Source of the DNA: Bradyrhizobium macuxiense
GTDB taxonomy: Bacteria; Pseudomonadota; Alphaproteobacteria; Rhizobiales; Xanthobacteraceae
Reading direction: 5' to 3'
Assembly: GCF_001542415.1 (NCBI RefSeq)
Contig: NZ_LNCU01000088.1
Span: forward strand, 84,278 to 123,839
DNA: 39,562 nucleotides
Translations under genes and position numbers: made by a program
In this document: in pieces, positions 15,670 to 23,684 of the stretch
Layout: each line of letters starts with the position of its first letter
How positions within the stretch are numbered: the stretch's first letter is position 1
Notes under the pieces: model-generated
The model's database searches: none
Told to the model about the DNA's origin: nothing
Seen by the model: the letters and a program-made list of their open reading frames with translations, nothing else

Positions 15670-15758
15670 CGTCATGCCCGGGCTTGTCCCGGGCATCCAC
15701 GTCTTTCTTCGACGGCGGAAACAGGACGTGGATGGCCGGGACGAGCCCGGCCATGACG
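15670..15758. repeat. Dispersed palindromic repeat, family D
   Basis: CGTCATGCCCGGGCTTGTCCC ... and GGGACGAGCCCGGCCATGACG are inverted copies, with a further inner pair, CATCCACGTCTT / AGGACGTGGATG. The element could fold as one long hairpin in the gap between the phosphatase gene and aroC. Confidence 0.75.
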
Positions 15759-15842
15759 AACGCGTTTGACGCTGCGGACCGCGCGCGTTACCAGCTATGT
15801 TGACGTACAACGTTAGCTCAAATTCCTAGTAGGCAGCACTCC

Positions 15843-16931
15843 GTGTCCTTCAACACCTTCGGCCATATGTTCCGCGTGACGACCTTCGGCGAGAGCCATG
15901 GGGTCGCGATCGGCTGCGTGGTCGATGGCTGCCCGCCGCTCATCCCGCTCACCGTGGAGGAGATCCAGCACGACCTCGATCGCCGCCGTCCCGGCCAGTC
16001 GCGCTTCACCACCCAGCGCCAGGAGCCGGATGCGGTGAAGATCCTCTCCGGCGTGATGGCGCATCCGGAGACCGGCGTGCAGGTGACGACCGGCACGCCG
16101 ATCGCGCTGCTGATCGAGAACACCGACCAGCGCTCCAAGGATTATTCCGAGATCAAGGACAAGTTCCGCCCGGGTCACGCCGACTTCACCTACGAGGCGA
16201 AATACGGCCTGCGCGATTATCGCGGCGGCGGGCGCTCCTCCGCGCGCGAGACCGCGACCCGCGTCGCAGCCGGCGCGATCGCGCGCAAAGTGCTGCCTGA
16301 TGTGAAGGTGCGGGGCGCGCTGGTGCAGATGGGCCCGCACAAGATCGACCGCGACAAGTGGGACTGGGACGAGATCGCCAGGAACCCGTTCTTCTGCCCG
16401 GACAAGGACAAGGCGGCGTTCTTCGAAAGCTATCTCGACGGCATCAGGAAGAGCGGCTCCTCGATCGGCGCCGTCATCGAGGTCGTCGCCGAGGGCGTGC
16501 CGGCAGGACTCGGCGCGCCGATCTATGCCAAGCTCGACAGCGAGCTGGCCACAGCGATGATGACCATCAATGCGGTCAAGGGCGTCGAGATCGGCGCGGG
16601 CTTCGGTGCCGCCGAACTCTCCGGCGAAGAGAATGCCGACGAGATGCGGACCGGCAACGACGGCACCAGGTTCCTGTCCAACAATGCCGGCGGCATTCTG
16701 GGCGGCATCTCGACCGGCCAGCCGGTGGTGGTGCGCTTCGCGGTCAAGCCGACATCCTCGATCCTCACCCCGCGCCGGACCGTGGACCGCAAGGGCGGCG
16801 ACACCGACATCCTGACCAAGGGCCGCCACGATCCCTGCGTCGGCATCCGCGCGGTGCCGGTCGGCGAGGCCATGATGGCCTGCGTGCTGGCCGATCATTT
16901 TCTGCGCCATCGCGGGCAGACCGGCCGCTGA
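15843..16931 (+). CDS. aroC: Chorismate synthase
   Basis: A 362-residue enzyme that converts 5-enolpyruvylshikimate 3-phosphate to chorismate, the last common step of aromatic amino acid synthesis, using reduced FMN. The three family signatures are clear: FRVTTFGESHGVAIG at the N-terminus, YGLRDYRGGGRSSARETA in the first third and RTVDRKGGDTDILTKGRHDP near the C-terminus. RRRPGQSRFTTQRQEPD and PGHADFTYEAKYG are also present. The start is a GTG (encoding MSFNTFGHMF), which gives the family's normal N-terminus. Length is normal. It is flanked by two dispersed repeats. Confidence 0.97.
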   Translation: MSFNTFGHMFRVTTFGESHGVAIGCVVDGCPPLIPLTVEEIQHDLDRRRPGQSRFTTQRQEPDAVKILSGVMAHPETGVQVTTGTPIALLIENTDQRSKDYSEIKDKFRPGHADFTYEAKYGLRDYRGGGRSSARETATRVAAGAIARKVLPDVKVRGALVQMGPHKIDRDKWDWDEIARNPFFCPDKDKAAFFESYLDGIRKSGSSIGAVIEVVAEGVPAGLGAPIYAKLDSELATAMMTINAVKGVEIGAGFGAAELSGEENADEMRTGNDGTRFLSNNAGGILGGISTGQPVVVRFAVKPTSSILTPRRTVDRKGGDTDILTKGRHDPCVGIRAVPVGEAMMACVLADHFLRHRGQTGR

Positions 16932-16956
16932 TCCCTATATAGTGGCGGTCACTGGA

Positions 16957-17075
16957 GCGTTTTCGAGTGAAGCCTGTCCCGGACTTGATCCGGATGGACG
17001 CCGGTTCGCGCGAGGAAAACGCGTCAAACTAGAATCTAGAGTTTCGGTTCTGATTCAAACAGAACCGAAACTCCA
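16957..17075. repeat. Dispersed repeat, family B, copy 2, ending in a 14-bp hairpin
   Basis: The element begins GCGTTTTCGAGTGAAG, includes GGACGCCGGTTCGCGCGA and AAAACGCGTCAAAC, and ends in GAGTTTCGGTTCTG / CAGAACCGAAACTC, a perfect 14-bp stem over a 7-base loop (17039-17073). The blocks and their order match 9879-9974. It lies between aroC and the cyclase gene and could terminate aroC transcription. Confidence 0.75.
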
Positions 17076-17102
17076 GATCGGGTGCTCGCCGGGGGTGCTG
17101 CC

Positions 17103-18296
17103 ATGAACGCGTCGGAATTGCTGGAGATCAACAAGTGGCTGGTCGACGGCGCGCGGTCGGCTCCTACCCCATCGCAGATGATGGCCGAATGTTGCGAGCG
17201 CCTGGTCCGGGCCGGCCTTCCGCTGTGGCGGGTCGGCGTCTTCGTTCGCACGTTGCATCCCGAGATCGCCGGCCGCAATTTCATCTGGAAGCCCGGCGCC
17301 GAAGTCGAGCTCGGCACAGTCGACTACCAGATTCTGGATTCGCCGGAATTCATTGCCAGCCCGCTGGTGATCGTCTTCAGGCAGGGGCTTGAGGTGAGGG
17401 CGCGGGTCGACGACCCGGCGAGCGCGCGCTTCCCGATCGTCGAGGACCTGCGCGCAGAAGGCGTCACCGACTATCTCGCGTTGCCGCTCGTCTACATGGA
17501 CGGCTTTATCAATGCCTCGAGCTGGACCACGAGGCAGCCCGGCGGCTTCACCGAGGAGCAGGTGAACGCGATCCGGTCGCTCACCGTTCCGCTGGCGCGC
17601 TACATCGAGATCATCACCCTGCGCCGCACCGCGACGCTGCTGCTCGACACCTATGTCGGCAACCGCGCCGGCGAGCGCATCATGGGCGGCCAGATCAGGC
17701 GCGGCCATGCCGACACGATGGATGCGGCGATCTGGCTGTCCGACCTGCGCGGCTTCACCGCATTGTCGGATCGCCTGCCGGCCGCGACCATCGTGGAAAT
17801 CCTCAACCTCTATTTCGATTGCCAGGTGGCCGCGATCCGCGCCCATGGCGGCGAGGTGCTCAAATTCATGGGCGACGGCCTGCTAGCGGTGTTTCCGGTC
17901 GATGAATATCTTGGCGACGAGGCGCAGGTTTGTTCGCGGGTGCTGAACGCCGCACGCGAATCCCGCGCCGGCGTCGAGGCGTTGCAGTTTCCCAACGGCG
18001 AGGTGGTCGAGCGCTTCCGCTTCGGCGTCGCGCTCCATCTCGGCAACGTGCTGTACGGCAACATCGGCGGCGGCAACCGGCTCGACTTCACCTGCATCGG
18101 TCCTGCGGTCAATCTCGCCGCGCGGCTGGAGAAGATCGCGGGCCGGCTCGGCCGCACCGTCGTGGCCTCGGAACGCTTCGCCGGCATTTGCAACGGCGAT
18201 TGGAGCGATCTCGGCGAGTTTCCGATCGCCGGGTTCTCGAAGGCTGAACGCGTCTATGGCCTCCATGACGAGGCGCCGCCCGCCGCTCACGCCTAG
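17103..18296 (+). CDS. Class III adenylate/guanylate cyclase with N-terminal sensor-like domain
   Basis: A 397-residue protein. The first ~190 residues (LLEINKWLVDGARSAPTPSQ, WRVGVFVRTLHPEIAGRNFI) look like a GAF-like sensory domain. The C-terminal ~200 residues are a class III cyclase catalytic domain: metal-binding Asp in AIWLSDLRGFTALSDRLP, Lys and Asp in EVLKFMGDGLLAVFP, and the Asn/Arg pair in GPAVNLAARLEKIAGRLG. All these catalytic residues are present, so it should make cAMP (or cGMP). No membrane segment is seen. The ATG at 17103 follows GCCGGGGGTGCTGCC, a weak ribosome-binding site. The EamA gene begins 12 bases after its stop codon, suggesting an operon. Confidence 0.9.
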   Translation: MNASELLEINKWLVDGARSAPTPSQMMAECCERLVRAGLPLWRVGVFVRTLHPEIAGRNFIWKPGAEVELGTVDYQILDSPEFIASPLVIVFRQGLEVRARVDDPASARFPIVEDLRAEGVTDYLALPLVYMDGFINASSWTTRQPGGFTEEQVNAIRSLTVPLARYIEIITLRRTATLLLDTYVGNRAGERIMGGQIRRGHADTMDAAIWLSDLRGFTALSDRLPAATIVEILNLYFDCQVAAIRAHGGEVLKFMGDGLLAVFPVDEYLGDEAQVCSRVLNAARESRAGVEALQFPNGEVVERFRFGVALHLGNVLYGNIGGGNRLDFTCIGPAVNLAARLEKIAGRLGRTVVASERFAGICNGDWSDLGEFPIAGFSKAERVYGLHDEAPPAAHA

Positions 18297-18308
18297 CGGC
18301 GGCGCCAC

Positions 18309-19196
18309 GTGTCCGACGGCAACGCCCAGCATCGGATCGGCATTGCGCTTGTGGTCGCGGCCGCGGTGGCGTGGAGCACTGCGGCATTCTTCACCCGGCT
18401 GCTTCACTTCGATTCCTGGACCATCCTGTTCTGGCGCGGGTTGTTCGGCGGTGGCGCGATCGTGCTGTTCCTGCTTGTCACGCAAGGCCGGCGCGGCGCG
18501 CGCGACCTCGTCGCAATGCCCGCAAGTGGATGGCTGGTGGCCGGCCTCTCGACTCTGGGCATGGTGACGTTCATCCCGGCCTTGCAGCTGACCAGCGTGG
18601 CCAATGTCGCGATCCTCGTTGCAGTGCAGCCATTTGCCGCCGCCGCGATTGCCTGGATATGGCTTCGGGAAGCGGCTCTGCCGCGAACGCTGCTCGCCAG
18701 CGCTGTAGCGTTTTTCGGCGTGGTCGTCACCGTCAGCGGCGCCGGCGGCATCGCCGATTACAGGGGCATCGGGCTCGCTTGCGTGATGATGCTGGCACTG
18801 TCGGTCATGACGGTCGCCATTCGCAGGCACCGGGAAACACCGATGGTCGCGGCGGCCGCGCTGTCGAATGTCATCGGCAGCCTCATCAGCATTCCCTTCG
18901 CGCGGGACATCGGCGCGCCCACGGCTGCGGATCTCGGCGTCTTCGCGATGTTCGGATTCTGCCAGGTCGGACTGGGCCTCACGCTGTTCACGCTGGGCTC
19001 CAGGCTGCTGCCGTCCGGGCAGGCATCTTTGGTCGCTACGCTCGAAACGCCGCTGATGCCGTTCTGGGTCTGGCTGGCGTTTGCCGAGGTGCCGTCGGCT
19101 CGCGCGCTGGTCGGCGGCGCGCTGGTGATGGGTGCCGTCGTTGCCGACATCGCGGCCGGCAGACGGGCAGAACTCGCGCAGCCGGCGGAACGCTAA
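18309..19196 (+). CDS. EamA/DMT-superfamily transporter
   Basis: A 295-residue inner-membrane protein built of two EamA repeats and about ten hydrophobic segments (for example IGIALVVAAAVAWSTAAFFT, TILFWRGLFGGGAIVLFLLV, FAMFGFCQVGLGLTLFTLGS). The conserved Glu region near the second repeat end, ATLETPLMPFWVWLAFAEVP, is typical of metabolite exporters of this superfamily. The substrate is unknown. The start is a GTG 12 bases after the cyclase stop codon, so the two are likely co-transcribed. It is convergent with the ClpS gene (11 bases between stops). Confidence 0.88.
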   Translation: MSDGNAQHRIGIALVVAAAVAWSTAAFFTRLLHFDSWTILFWRGLFGGGAIVLFLLVTQGRRGARDLVAMPASGWLVAGLSTLGMVTFIPALQLTSVANVAILVAVQPFAAAAIAWIWLREAALPRTLLASAVAFFGVVVTVSGAGGIADYRGIGLACVMMLALSVMTVAIRRHRETPMVAAAALSNVIGSLISIPFARDIGAPTAADLGVFAMFGFCQVGLGLTLFTLGSRLLPSGQASLVATLETPLMPFWVWLAFAEVPSARALVGGALVMGAVVADIAAGRRAELAQPAER

Positions 19197-19207
19197 TGGC
19201 CGGCCGT

Positions 19208-19513
19208 CTACTCCTCGGGTTCGGTGGTGAACAGCAGCGGATAGCCCTTGGCGCGACCAGCATCGGTGGCGCGCGTCGCCTTGGTCTCGGCGACGTCCCT
19301 GGTGAAGACCGCGACCACGCAGACGCCGCGCTGATGCGCCGTCAGCATCACCTTGTAGGCCTGATCGTCGGTCATGCGGAATTCCGCCTTGAGCACGGTG
19401 ACGACGAATTCGCGCGGCGTGTAATCGTCGTTGATCAGGATCACCTTGTGCAGGCGCGGCCGCTCGACCTTGGTCTTTACCCTGGCTTTCGGCTTGACGA
19501 CGGTATCGGGCAT
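19208..19513 (-). CDS. clpS: ClpS-type adaptor protein, ClpS2-like paralogue
   Basis: A 101-residue ClpS-family adaptor, which delivers N-end-rule substrates to ClpAP. The family core is seen as HKVILINDDYTPREFVVTVL, then MLTAHQRGVCVVAVFTRDVA ETKA and PLLFTTEPEE. The Asn-Asp-Asp and His of the N-degron pocket are kept, but the residue equal to E. coli Met40 (DYTPMEFV) is Arg34 here. That Met closes the pocket and selects against beta-branched residues, so specificity may differ; rhizobial ClpS2 proteins carry such changes. A Lys/Arg-rich N-terminal tail precedes the core. ATG 19513 has GAGGGAGGTG upstream. ClpA is not in the window. Confidence 0.9.
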   Translation of the reverse strand: MPDTVVKPKARVKTKVERPRLHKVILINDDYTPREFVVTVLKAEFRMTDDQAYKVMLTAHQRGVCVVAVFTRDVAETKATRATDAGRAKGYPLLFTTEPEE

Positions 19514-19759
19514 CGCCCGGCACCTCCCTCGCGGTTGCGGTCCAAGAATAATGCCTTCCGGCCCTCGTTGGAACCAGTCGATTTGCACGGGCTCATTGCG
19601 GCAACGGCACGGCGTGCGACGCATCGTTGCCAAAATCAAGGCGAGAGACGCTCAAGCTGCGAGCTACGCTTAACCTGAATGTGAAGGGCGGATGATGTTC
19701 GCGCTTTGCGCCGCCTGATTTGCATGTCACGATGATGCGCACACGACGGGAGGGCAGCG

Positions 19760-20611
19760 ATGCGCTGGTATGTCTCGATCGGAGCGGTACTTGTCGCGGG
19801 CATGTTGGCCGGCGGCGGTGTACCCGGTGTTGCCGCGCCGGGTCCGCAAGCAGAACCCAATGAGCGCGTGGTGGACAAGGAATCCACCCCGAGCGTCGAT
19901 ATCGAACTGATCATTGCGGTCGATGTCTCCTACTCGATGGACATGGACGAACTCGCAGTCCAGCGCGAGGGTTACGCGCAGGCGATCGTCTCCAAGGAGT
20001 TCCTGCAGGCGCTGAAGGCCGGCCCGAACGGCAAGATCTCGATCACCTATTTCGAGTGGGCTGCCTCCAACGACCAGAAGATCATCATCCCCTGGCGCGT
20101 GATCGACGGCCCTGAATCCGCGGATGCCGTCTCGGCCGAAATCATGAAGACGCCGGTTCGCCGGGCCTCGCGCACCTCGATCTCGGGCGCGATCTATTTC
20201 GCTGTTCCGCTGTTTGACGAGAATCCGCATCGCGGCCTGCGCCGCGTGATCGACATTTCCGGCGACGGCGCCAACAACAACGGTGCTCCCATTACGCCCG
20301 CGCGCGATATGGCGCTGGAGAAGGGCATCGTCATCAACGGCCTCCCGATCATGGTGAAGGAGCCGTCCTACTCGACGATGGATATAGAGAATCTCGACTG
20401 GTACTACGAGGACTGCGTGATCGGCGGTCCGGGTTCCTTCGTGGTGTCGATCAAGGATCGCGAGAAGTTCAAGGAGGCGATCCGCACCAAGCTGCTGCTC
20501 GAGGTCGCCGGCCGCACGCCGGAGCGGCCCGTGGTGCGGGCCTCCGACAAGGAGCCGCGGGTCAATTGCATGATCGGCGAGAAGATCTGGCAGGACCGGT
20601 GGGGGCGGTAG
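19760..20611 (+). CDS. DUF1194 family secreted protein, von Willebrand A-like
   Basis: A 283-residue protein with an N-terminal signal peptide (WYVSIGAVLVAGMLAGGG, cut near VAAPG). The body is a von Willebrand A-like domain of the DUF1194 family, with MIDAS-like DVSYSMDMDE at about residues 54-63, a second metal site region in RASRTSISGAIYFA and the family segment RRVIDISGDGANNNGAPITP. Metal-dependent ligand binding in the periplasm is likely, but the role is unknown. Two cysteines (EDCVIGG, VNCMIG) may form a disulfide. The ATG follows GGAGGGCAGCG, a good ribosome-binding site. An inverted dispersed repeat separates it from the convergent nucleotidyltransferase gene. Confidence 0.88.
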   Translation: MRWYVSIGAVLVAGMLAGGGVPGVAAPGPQAEPNERVVDKESTPSVDIELIIAVDVSYSMDMDELAVQREGYAQAIVSKEFLQALKAGPNGKISITYFEWAASNDQKIIIPWRVIDGPESADAVSAEIMKTPVRRASRTSISGAIYFAVPLFDENPHRGLRRVIDISGDGANNNGAPITPARDMALEKGIVINGLPIMVKEPSYSTMDIENLDWYYEDCVIGGPGSFVVSIKDREKFKEAIRTKLLLEVAGRTPERPVVRASDKEPRVNCMIGEKIWQDRWGR

Positions 20612-20616
20612 ATCTT

Positions 20617-20696
20617 GTAGGATGAGTAGAGCGCAGCGAAACCCATCAACTTCCTGGCGTGAGGTGATAGGTTTCGCTGCGCTCTACCCATCCTAT
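20617..20696. repeat. Inverted dispersed repeat between convergent genes, family E
   Basis: GTAGGATGAGTAGAGCGCAG ... on the left (20617-20648) and its near-perfect reverse complement GCGCTCTACCCATCCTAT on the right (20664-20696) form a stem of about 32 bp with few mismatches around a 15-base loop. The TAGGATGGGTAGAGCGCAGCG unit is a widely scattered element in proteobacteria. It probably serves as a bidirectional terminator here. Confidence 0.75.
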
Positions 20697-20700
20697 GGGT

Positions 20701-21525
20701 CTACGATATCTCCCGAACGTCGTTCTCCAGCACGCGCAGCGTTTGCAATGCAGCGGCGTATTCCGCGGCTCCGATCTGTCGCCAAATCTGCGCGACGCGC
20801 CTGGTGAGGTCGCGAACCGTCACCGGAAAATTCGCCGCCTGCGCCAGCGCGTCCTTCTCGTTGATGAGGTATTGCCCGTTGAGCGCAAACAGCACCTGCG
20901 CGAGACAGGCGAGCGCGCGATAGGCGCAGCCGGCGATGTGCGTGCTGTCGCCGCGCGGCAGAGCGAGTTCGGCGTTCTCGATGCCGAACAGGATCTCCCA
21001 TTGAAAGCGTTGGATCAACGCGTCGCGCAAGGCGCGTGGGTAGGGCGCGGTCGTTGCCTTCAGATTCGCGATGAGGCCGTTCGGATCATGCAAGGGTTGG
21101 CACAGTGCGACTTCGCCCATCCAGATCGCCGAGCAGAAGCCGTGCGGATGGCCGGGCTGGTAGTGCATGGTGATCTCGCCGTCGCGGCAGGCATCGATCG
21201 TCGCGGCCACCTTGTCGATGTTACGATAGAGCAGGTCGACCTTGCGGCCGTTGATCGCAAGCCACGCGCCGCCGACGATCCAGGGGCCCCACTCGCCGAT
21301 CGGTGTGACATGCACCGTGTCTGGCACGTCGACGACATCAGTCATCACGTCGCGCAGCCGATCCGTGTCCAGGACTGCCGCCTCTGTGTAGTAAAGGCCT
21401 ATGTCGTAGTCGGACGCATCGTGCGCCGTTCCACGCGCCCGCGATCCGCCCAACACGATGGCGGCGACGCCCGGGACATCAGCGAGGATGGGTGTGATGC
21501 GGGCGAGCAGCTGATCGTGTGGCAT
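20701..21525 (-). CDS. Nucleotidyltransferase-domain protein
   Basis: A 274-residue protein with an N-terminal nucleotidyltransferase fold: GGSRARGTAHDASDYDIGLY gives the GS-x(10)-DxD metal-binding signature at about residues 26-45. The rest (YQPGHPHGFCSAIWMGEVAL, AGCAYRALACLAQVLFALNG) is helical, as in aminoglycoside- or DUF4111/DUF4037-like nucleotidyltransferases with a helical substrate domain. It could transfer a nucleotide to a small molecule; nothing in the context indicates the target. The start ATG at 21525 is followed by PHDQLLARI. It stands alone between repeats. Confidence 0.8.
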   Translation of the reverse strand: MPHDQLLARITPILADVPGVAAIVLGGSRARGTAHDASDYDIGLYYTEAAVLDTDRLRDVMTDVVDVPDTVHVTPIGEWGPWIVGGAWLAINGRKVDLLYRNIDKVAATIDACRDGEITMHYQPGHPHGFCSAIWMGEVALCQPLHDPNGLIANLKATTAPYPRALRDALIQRFQWEILFGIENAELALPRGDSTHIAGCAYRALACLAQVLFALNGQYLINEKDALAQAANFPVTVRDLTRRVAQIWRQIGAAEYAAALQTLRVLENDVREIS

Positions 21526-21573
21526 GGGACGAGAACTATATCGCGCCCTGCGACATCAGTCACATCGCCTCCA

Positions 21574-21652
21574 GTGCATGATCCGGAAAAGTGTGAAGCG
21601 GTTTTCCCTCGCGACAAACGCGGAACACGTTTGCGTGGAGATCATGCTCAAG
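21574..21652. repeat. Dispersed repeat, family C, copy 2
   Basis: GTGCATGATCCGGAAAAGTG, GCGGTTTTCCCTCGCGACAA, ACACGTTTGCGTGGAGATCATGCTCAAG. The outer blocks match those of 10765-10820, and this copy has an extra middle part. It lies upstream of the hairpin that covers the end of the methyltransferase gene. Confidence 0.75.
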
Positions 21653-21656
21653 CCAG

Positions 21657-21707
21657 GCGCTAAAGCGCGATGACGATTCAACGTAATCTCATCGCGCGCT
21701 TTAGCGC
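21657..21707. terminator. Long hairpin overlapping the end of the RlmD-type gene
   Basis: GCGCTAAAGCGCGATGA and TCATCGCGCGCTTTAGCGC pair with only a two-base bulge. The stop codon of the methyltransferase gene lies inside one arm, so the transcript from the right ends in this structure. It adjoins the family C repeat and may belong to it. There is no T-tract. Confidence 0.5.
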
Positions 21708-22936
21708 GCGAACCGCGCCACCAGCTCGATATGCGGGGTGTGGCGGAACTGGTCGACAGGCGTGACGCCCTCGATCCTGAAACCGCCGTCGATCAGGACT
21801 TTCGCGTCGCGCGCGAAGGTTGCCGCGTTGCAGGATACTGCGATCACGTTGGGCACCTTGCTGGCGGCGAGTTGCGTGACTTGCGCCTGCGCTCCCTGGC
21901 GTGGCGGATCGAACACGACGGTGTCGTAGTCGCGCAGCTCCTGCGGCACCAGCGGGCGGCGAAACAGGTCGCGCGCCTCGGCCTTGATCGGCTTCAATCC
22001 CTTTGTAGCGGTCACGGCCTTTTGCAGCGCGGTCACCGCGCCGGCATCGCTGTCGAATGCTGCGATGCGCGCGACCTTCGCGAGCCGCAGCGCGAACGGG
22101 CCGACGCCGCAGAACAGATCGGCGATATGTTTGGCGCGCTTGCAGCGGTCCTGCACGAGCGCAGCGAGCGTCTCTTCGCCGGCTGCGGTCGCCTGCAGGA
22201 ACGAGCCGGGCGGCAGCGTCACCTGGGCGGGGCCGATGGCGAGGACCGGCGGGCTGCGCATCAGCACCAGCTCGCCATGGCGCGTCAGGCGCGCCAGACG
22301 GTGTTTCTCCGCGACCCGCGACAGCGCCGCAATCGTCGCGGTCGGCACCGGACCGGAGCCGCGGACATCGACGTCGAGCCCGCTGTCGGTCGCGGTGATC
22401 TGGATGTCGAGCGGCTTGTTGGTGGGCTTCAGCGCCTCGGTAATCGCGCGCGCGGCGTCGAGCGCGCCGCGCAAGGCCGGATCGAGGATCGGACAATCCG
22501 CGATCGCAACGATGGCGTGGCTGCCCGCGGTGGCAAAGCCGGTGCGCAACTCACCGTCGGCGCCGCGGCGGGCGTGAACCGTGACGCGCCGGCGGCCGGC
22601 GCCGTGGGCATCCACGATCTCGGCAATGTCGCAGGCGATGCCGGCTTGCGCGAGCGTGTCGACCACGATGGCGCGTTTCCAGGCGCGGTAGCCGTCCGGC
22701 TGCCAGTGCTGGATCGCACAGCCGCCGCATTGCCCGAAATAGTCGCAGAACGGCGCGATTCGCTCGGGGCTCGGCTGCACGATGCGTACAAGATGCGGCC
22801 GTTCCGGATCGTTCGCAGCATCGACCTCGACCGTTTCGCCGGCGAGCGTGTACGGCACATAGGTCGCGCGCCCGTGCGCAATGGCGACGCCGTCGCCGCG
22901 ATGGCCGACATGGTCGATGGTGAGGAGTTCAGCCAC
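21701..22936 (-). CDS. RlmD/TrmA-type RNA (uracil-5-)-methyltransferase
   Basis: A 411-residue SAM-dependent enzyme that methylates uridine at C5 in 23S rRNA or tRNA. A TRAM-like N-terminus (LLTIDHVGHRGDGVA) comes first, then an iron-sulfur cluster region CDYFGQCGGCAIQHW, then the methyltransferase domain with the SAM motif ADLFCGVGPFALRLA, the PPR motif FDPPRQGAQ and the catalytic Cys in VSCNAATFARD. Whether it is RlmD-like or RlmC/TrmA-like cannot be decided by eye. It starts with GTG at 22936, so its first 8 bases overlap the end of tlyA. The upstream part of the open frame overlaps tlyA and is not used. The gene ends in a hairpin. Confidence 0.9.
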   Translation of the reverse strand: MAELLTIDHVGHRGDGVAIAHGRATYVPYTLAGETVEVDAANDPERPHLVRIVQPSPERIAPFCDYFGQCGGCAIQHWQPDGYRAWKRAIVVDTLAQAGIACDIAEIVDAHGAGRRRVTVHARRGADGELRTGFATAGSHAIVAIADCPILDPALRGALDAARAITEALKPTNKPLDIQITATDSGLDVDVRGSGPVPTATIAALSRVAEKHRLARLTRHGELVLMRSPPVLAIGPAQVTLPPGSFLQATAAGEETLAALVQDRCKRAKHIADLFCGVGPFALRLAKVARIAAFDSDAGAVTALQKAVTATKGLKPIKAEARDLFRRPLVPQELRDYDTVVFDPPRQGAQAQVTQLAASKVPNVIAVSCNAATFARDAKVLIDGGFRIEGVTPVDQFRHTPHIELVARFAR

Positions 22937-23684
22937 GCCGCGCGCCGAGGAAAAATTCGATATTGCCGTCGCCGCCCTTGATCGAGGACGGGAACACCTG
23001 GATGTCGGTGCAGCCGAGCGAGGCGGCAAAGGCGGCGATGTCGTCGCAGATTTCCTGGTGCACCATCGCGTTGCGGATGATGCCGCGCTTGGAATGTTTG
23101 CGCGCGGCCTCAAACTGCGGCTTGATCAGCGCGAGCAGGTGCATCGGCGCGGCCGCGAGCGACAGTGCCACCGGGAGCACGAGCTTCAGCGAGATGAAGC
23201 TGACATCGATCACGACGATGTCGGGCCGCGCCGGCAGCCGCTTGCCTTCAAAGTTCCTGATGTCGGTCTCCTCCATGGAGACGACGTTCGGGTGCCTCTG
23301 CAGCGAGGGATGCAACTGGCCGTGACCGACGTCGATGGCAAACACGACGCTCGCGCCGTTGGCGAGCAGTACCTCGGTGAAGCCGCCGGTCGAGGCGCCG
23401 ACGTCGAGGCAGACATGGCCCTCGACGTCGATCGGATAATGCTCCAGTGCGCCGGCGAGCTTGACGCCACCGCGCGAGACGTAAGGGTGCGCCGGCTCGG
23501 CGGACAGTGCGGCGCCGGGCGCCACGATCTCGGAGGCCTTCGCGACTTGTTTGCCGTCTGCGGTCACGAGACCGGCATCGATCGCTGCGCGCGCCCGCGC
23601 CCGGCTCTCGAACAGGCCGCGCTCGACCAGCAGCACATCGACGCGCTTGCCGGCCGGCCCATGGCTATCGCCTGTCCCGTTCAA
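22929..23684 (-). CDS. tlyA: TlyA family rRNA 2'-O-methyltransferase / hemolysin-like protein
   Basis: A 251-residue TlyA-family protein, an rRNA 2'-O-methyltransferase in characterised members. An S4 RNA-binding domain (VDVLLVERGLFESRARARAA) is followed by an FtsJ-like domain with SAM motif LDVGASTGGFTEVLLANGAS, VIDVSFISLKLVLP and ALIKPQFEA. The K-D-K-E-type catalytic residues appear in VSRGGVKLAGAL, VIDVSF, LIKPQF and GNIEFFLGA. No in-frame ATG exists near the N-terminus. The TTG at 23684 overlaps the stop of the preceding gene as TTGA and gives the expected protein length, so it is taken as the start, coupled to translation of that gene. Its 3' end overlaps the next gene by 8 bases. Confidence 0.9.
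   Translation of the reverse strand: MNGTGDSHGPAGKRVDVLLVERGLFESRARARAAIDAGLVTADGKQVAKASEIVAPGAALSAEPAHPYVSRGGVKLAGALEHYPIDVEGHVCLDVGASTGGFTEVLLANGASVVFAIDVGHGQLHPSLQRHPNVVSMEETDIRNFEGKRLPARPDIVVIDVSFISLKLVLPVALSLAAAPMHLLALIKPQFEAARKHSKRGIIRNAMVHQEICDDIAAFAASLGCTDIQVFPSSIKGGDGNIEFFLGARRG

Noticed and set aside
17883..19523. A long minus-strand open frame across the cyclase and transporter genes
   Set aside because: It overlaps three well-supported genes (cyclase, EamA, ClpS) in other frames and has no recognisable domain.
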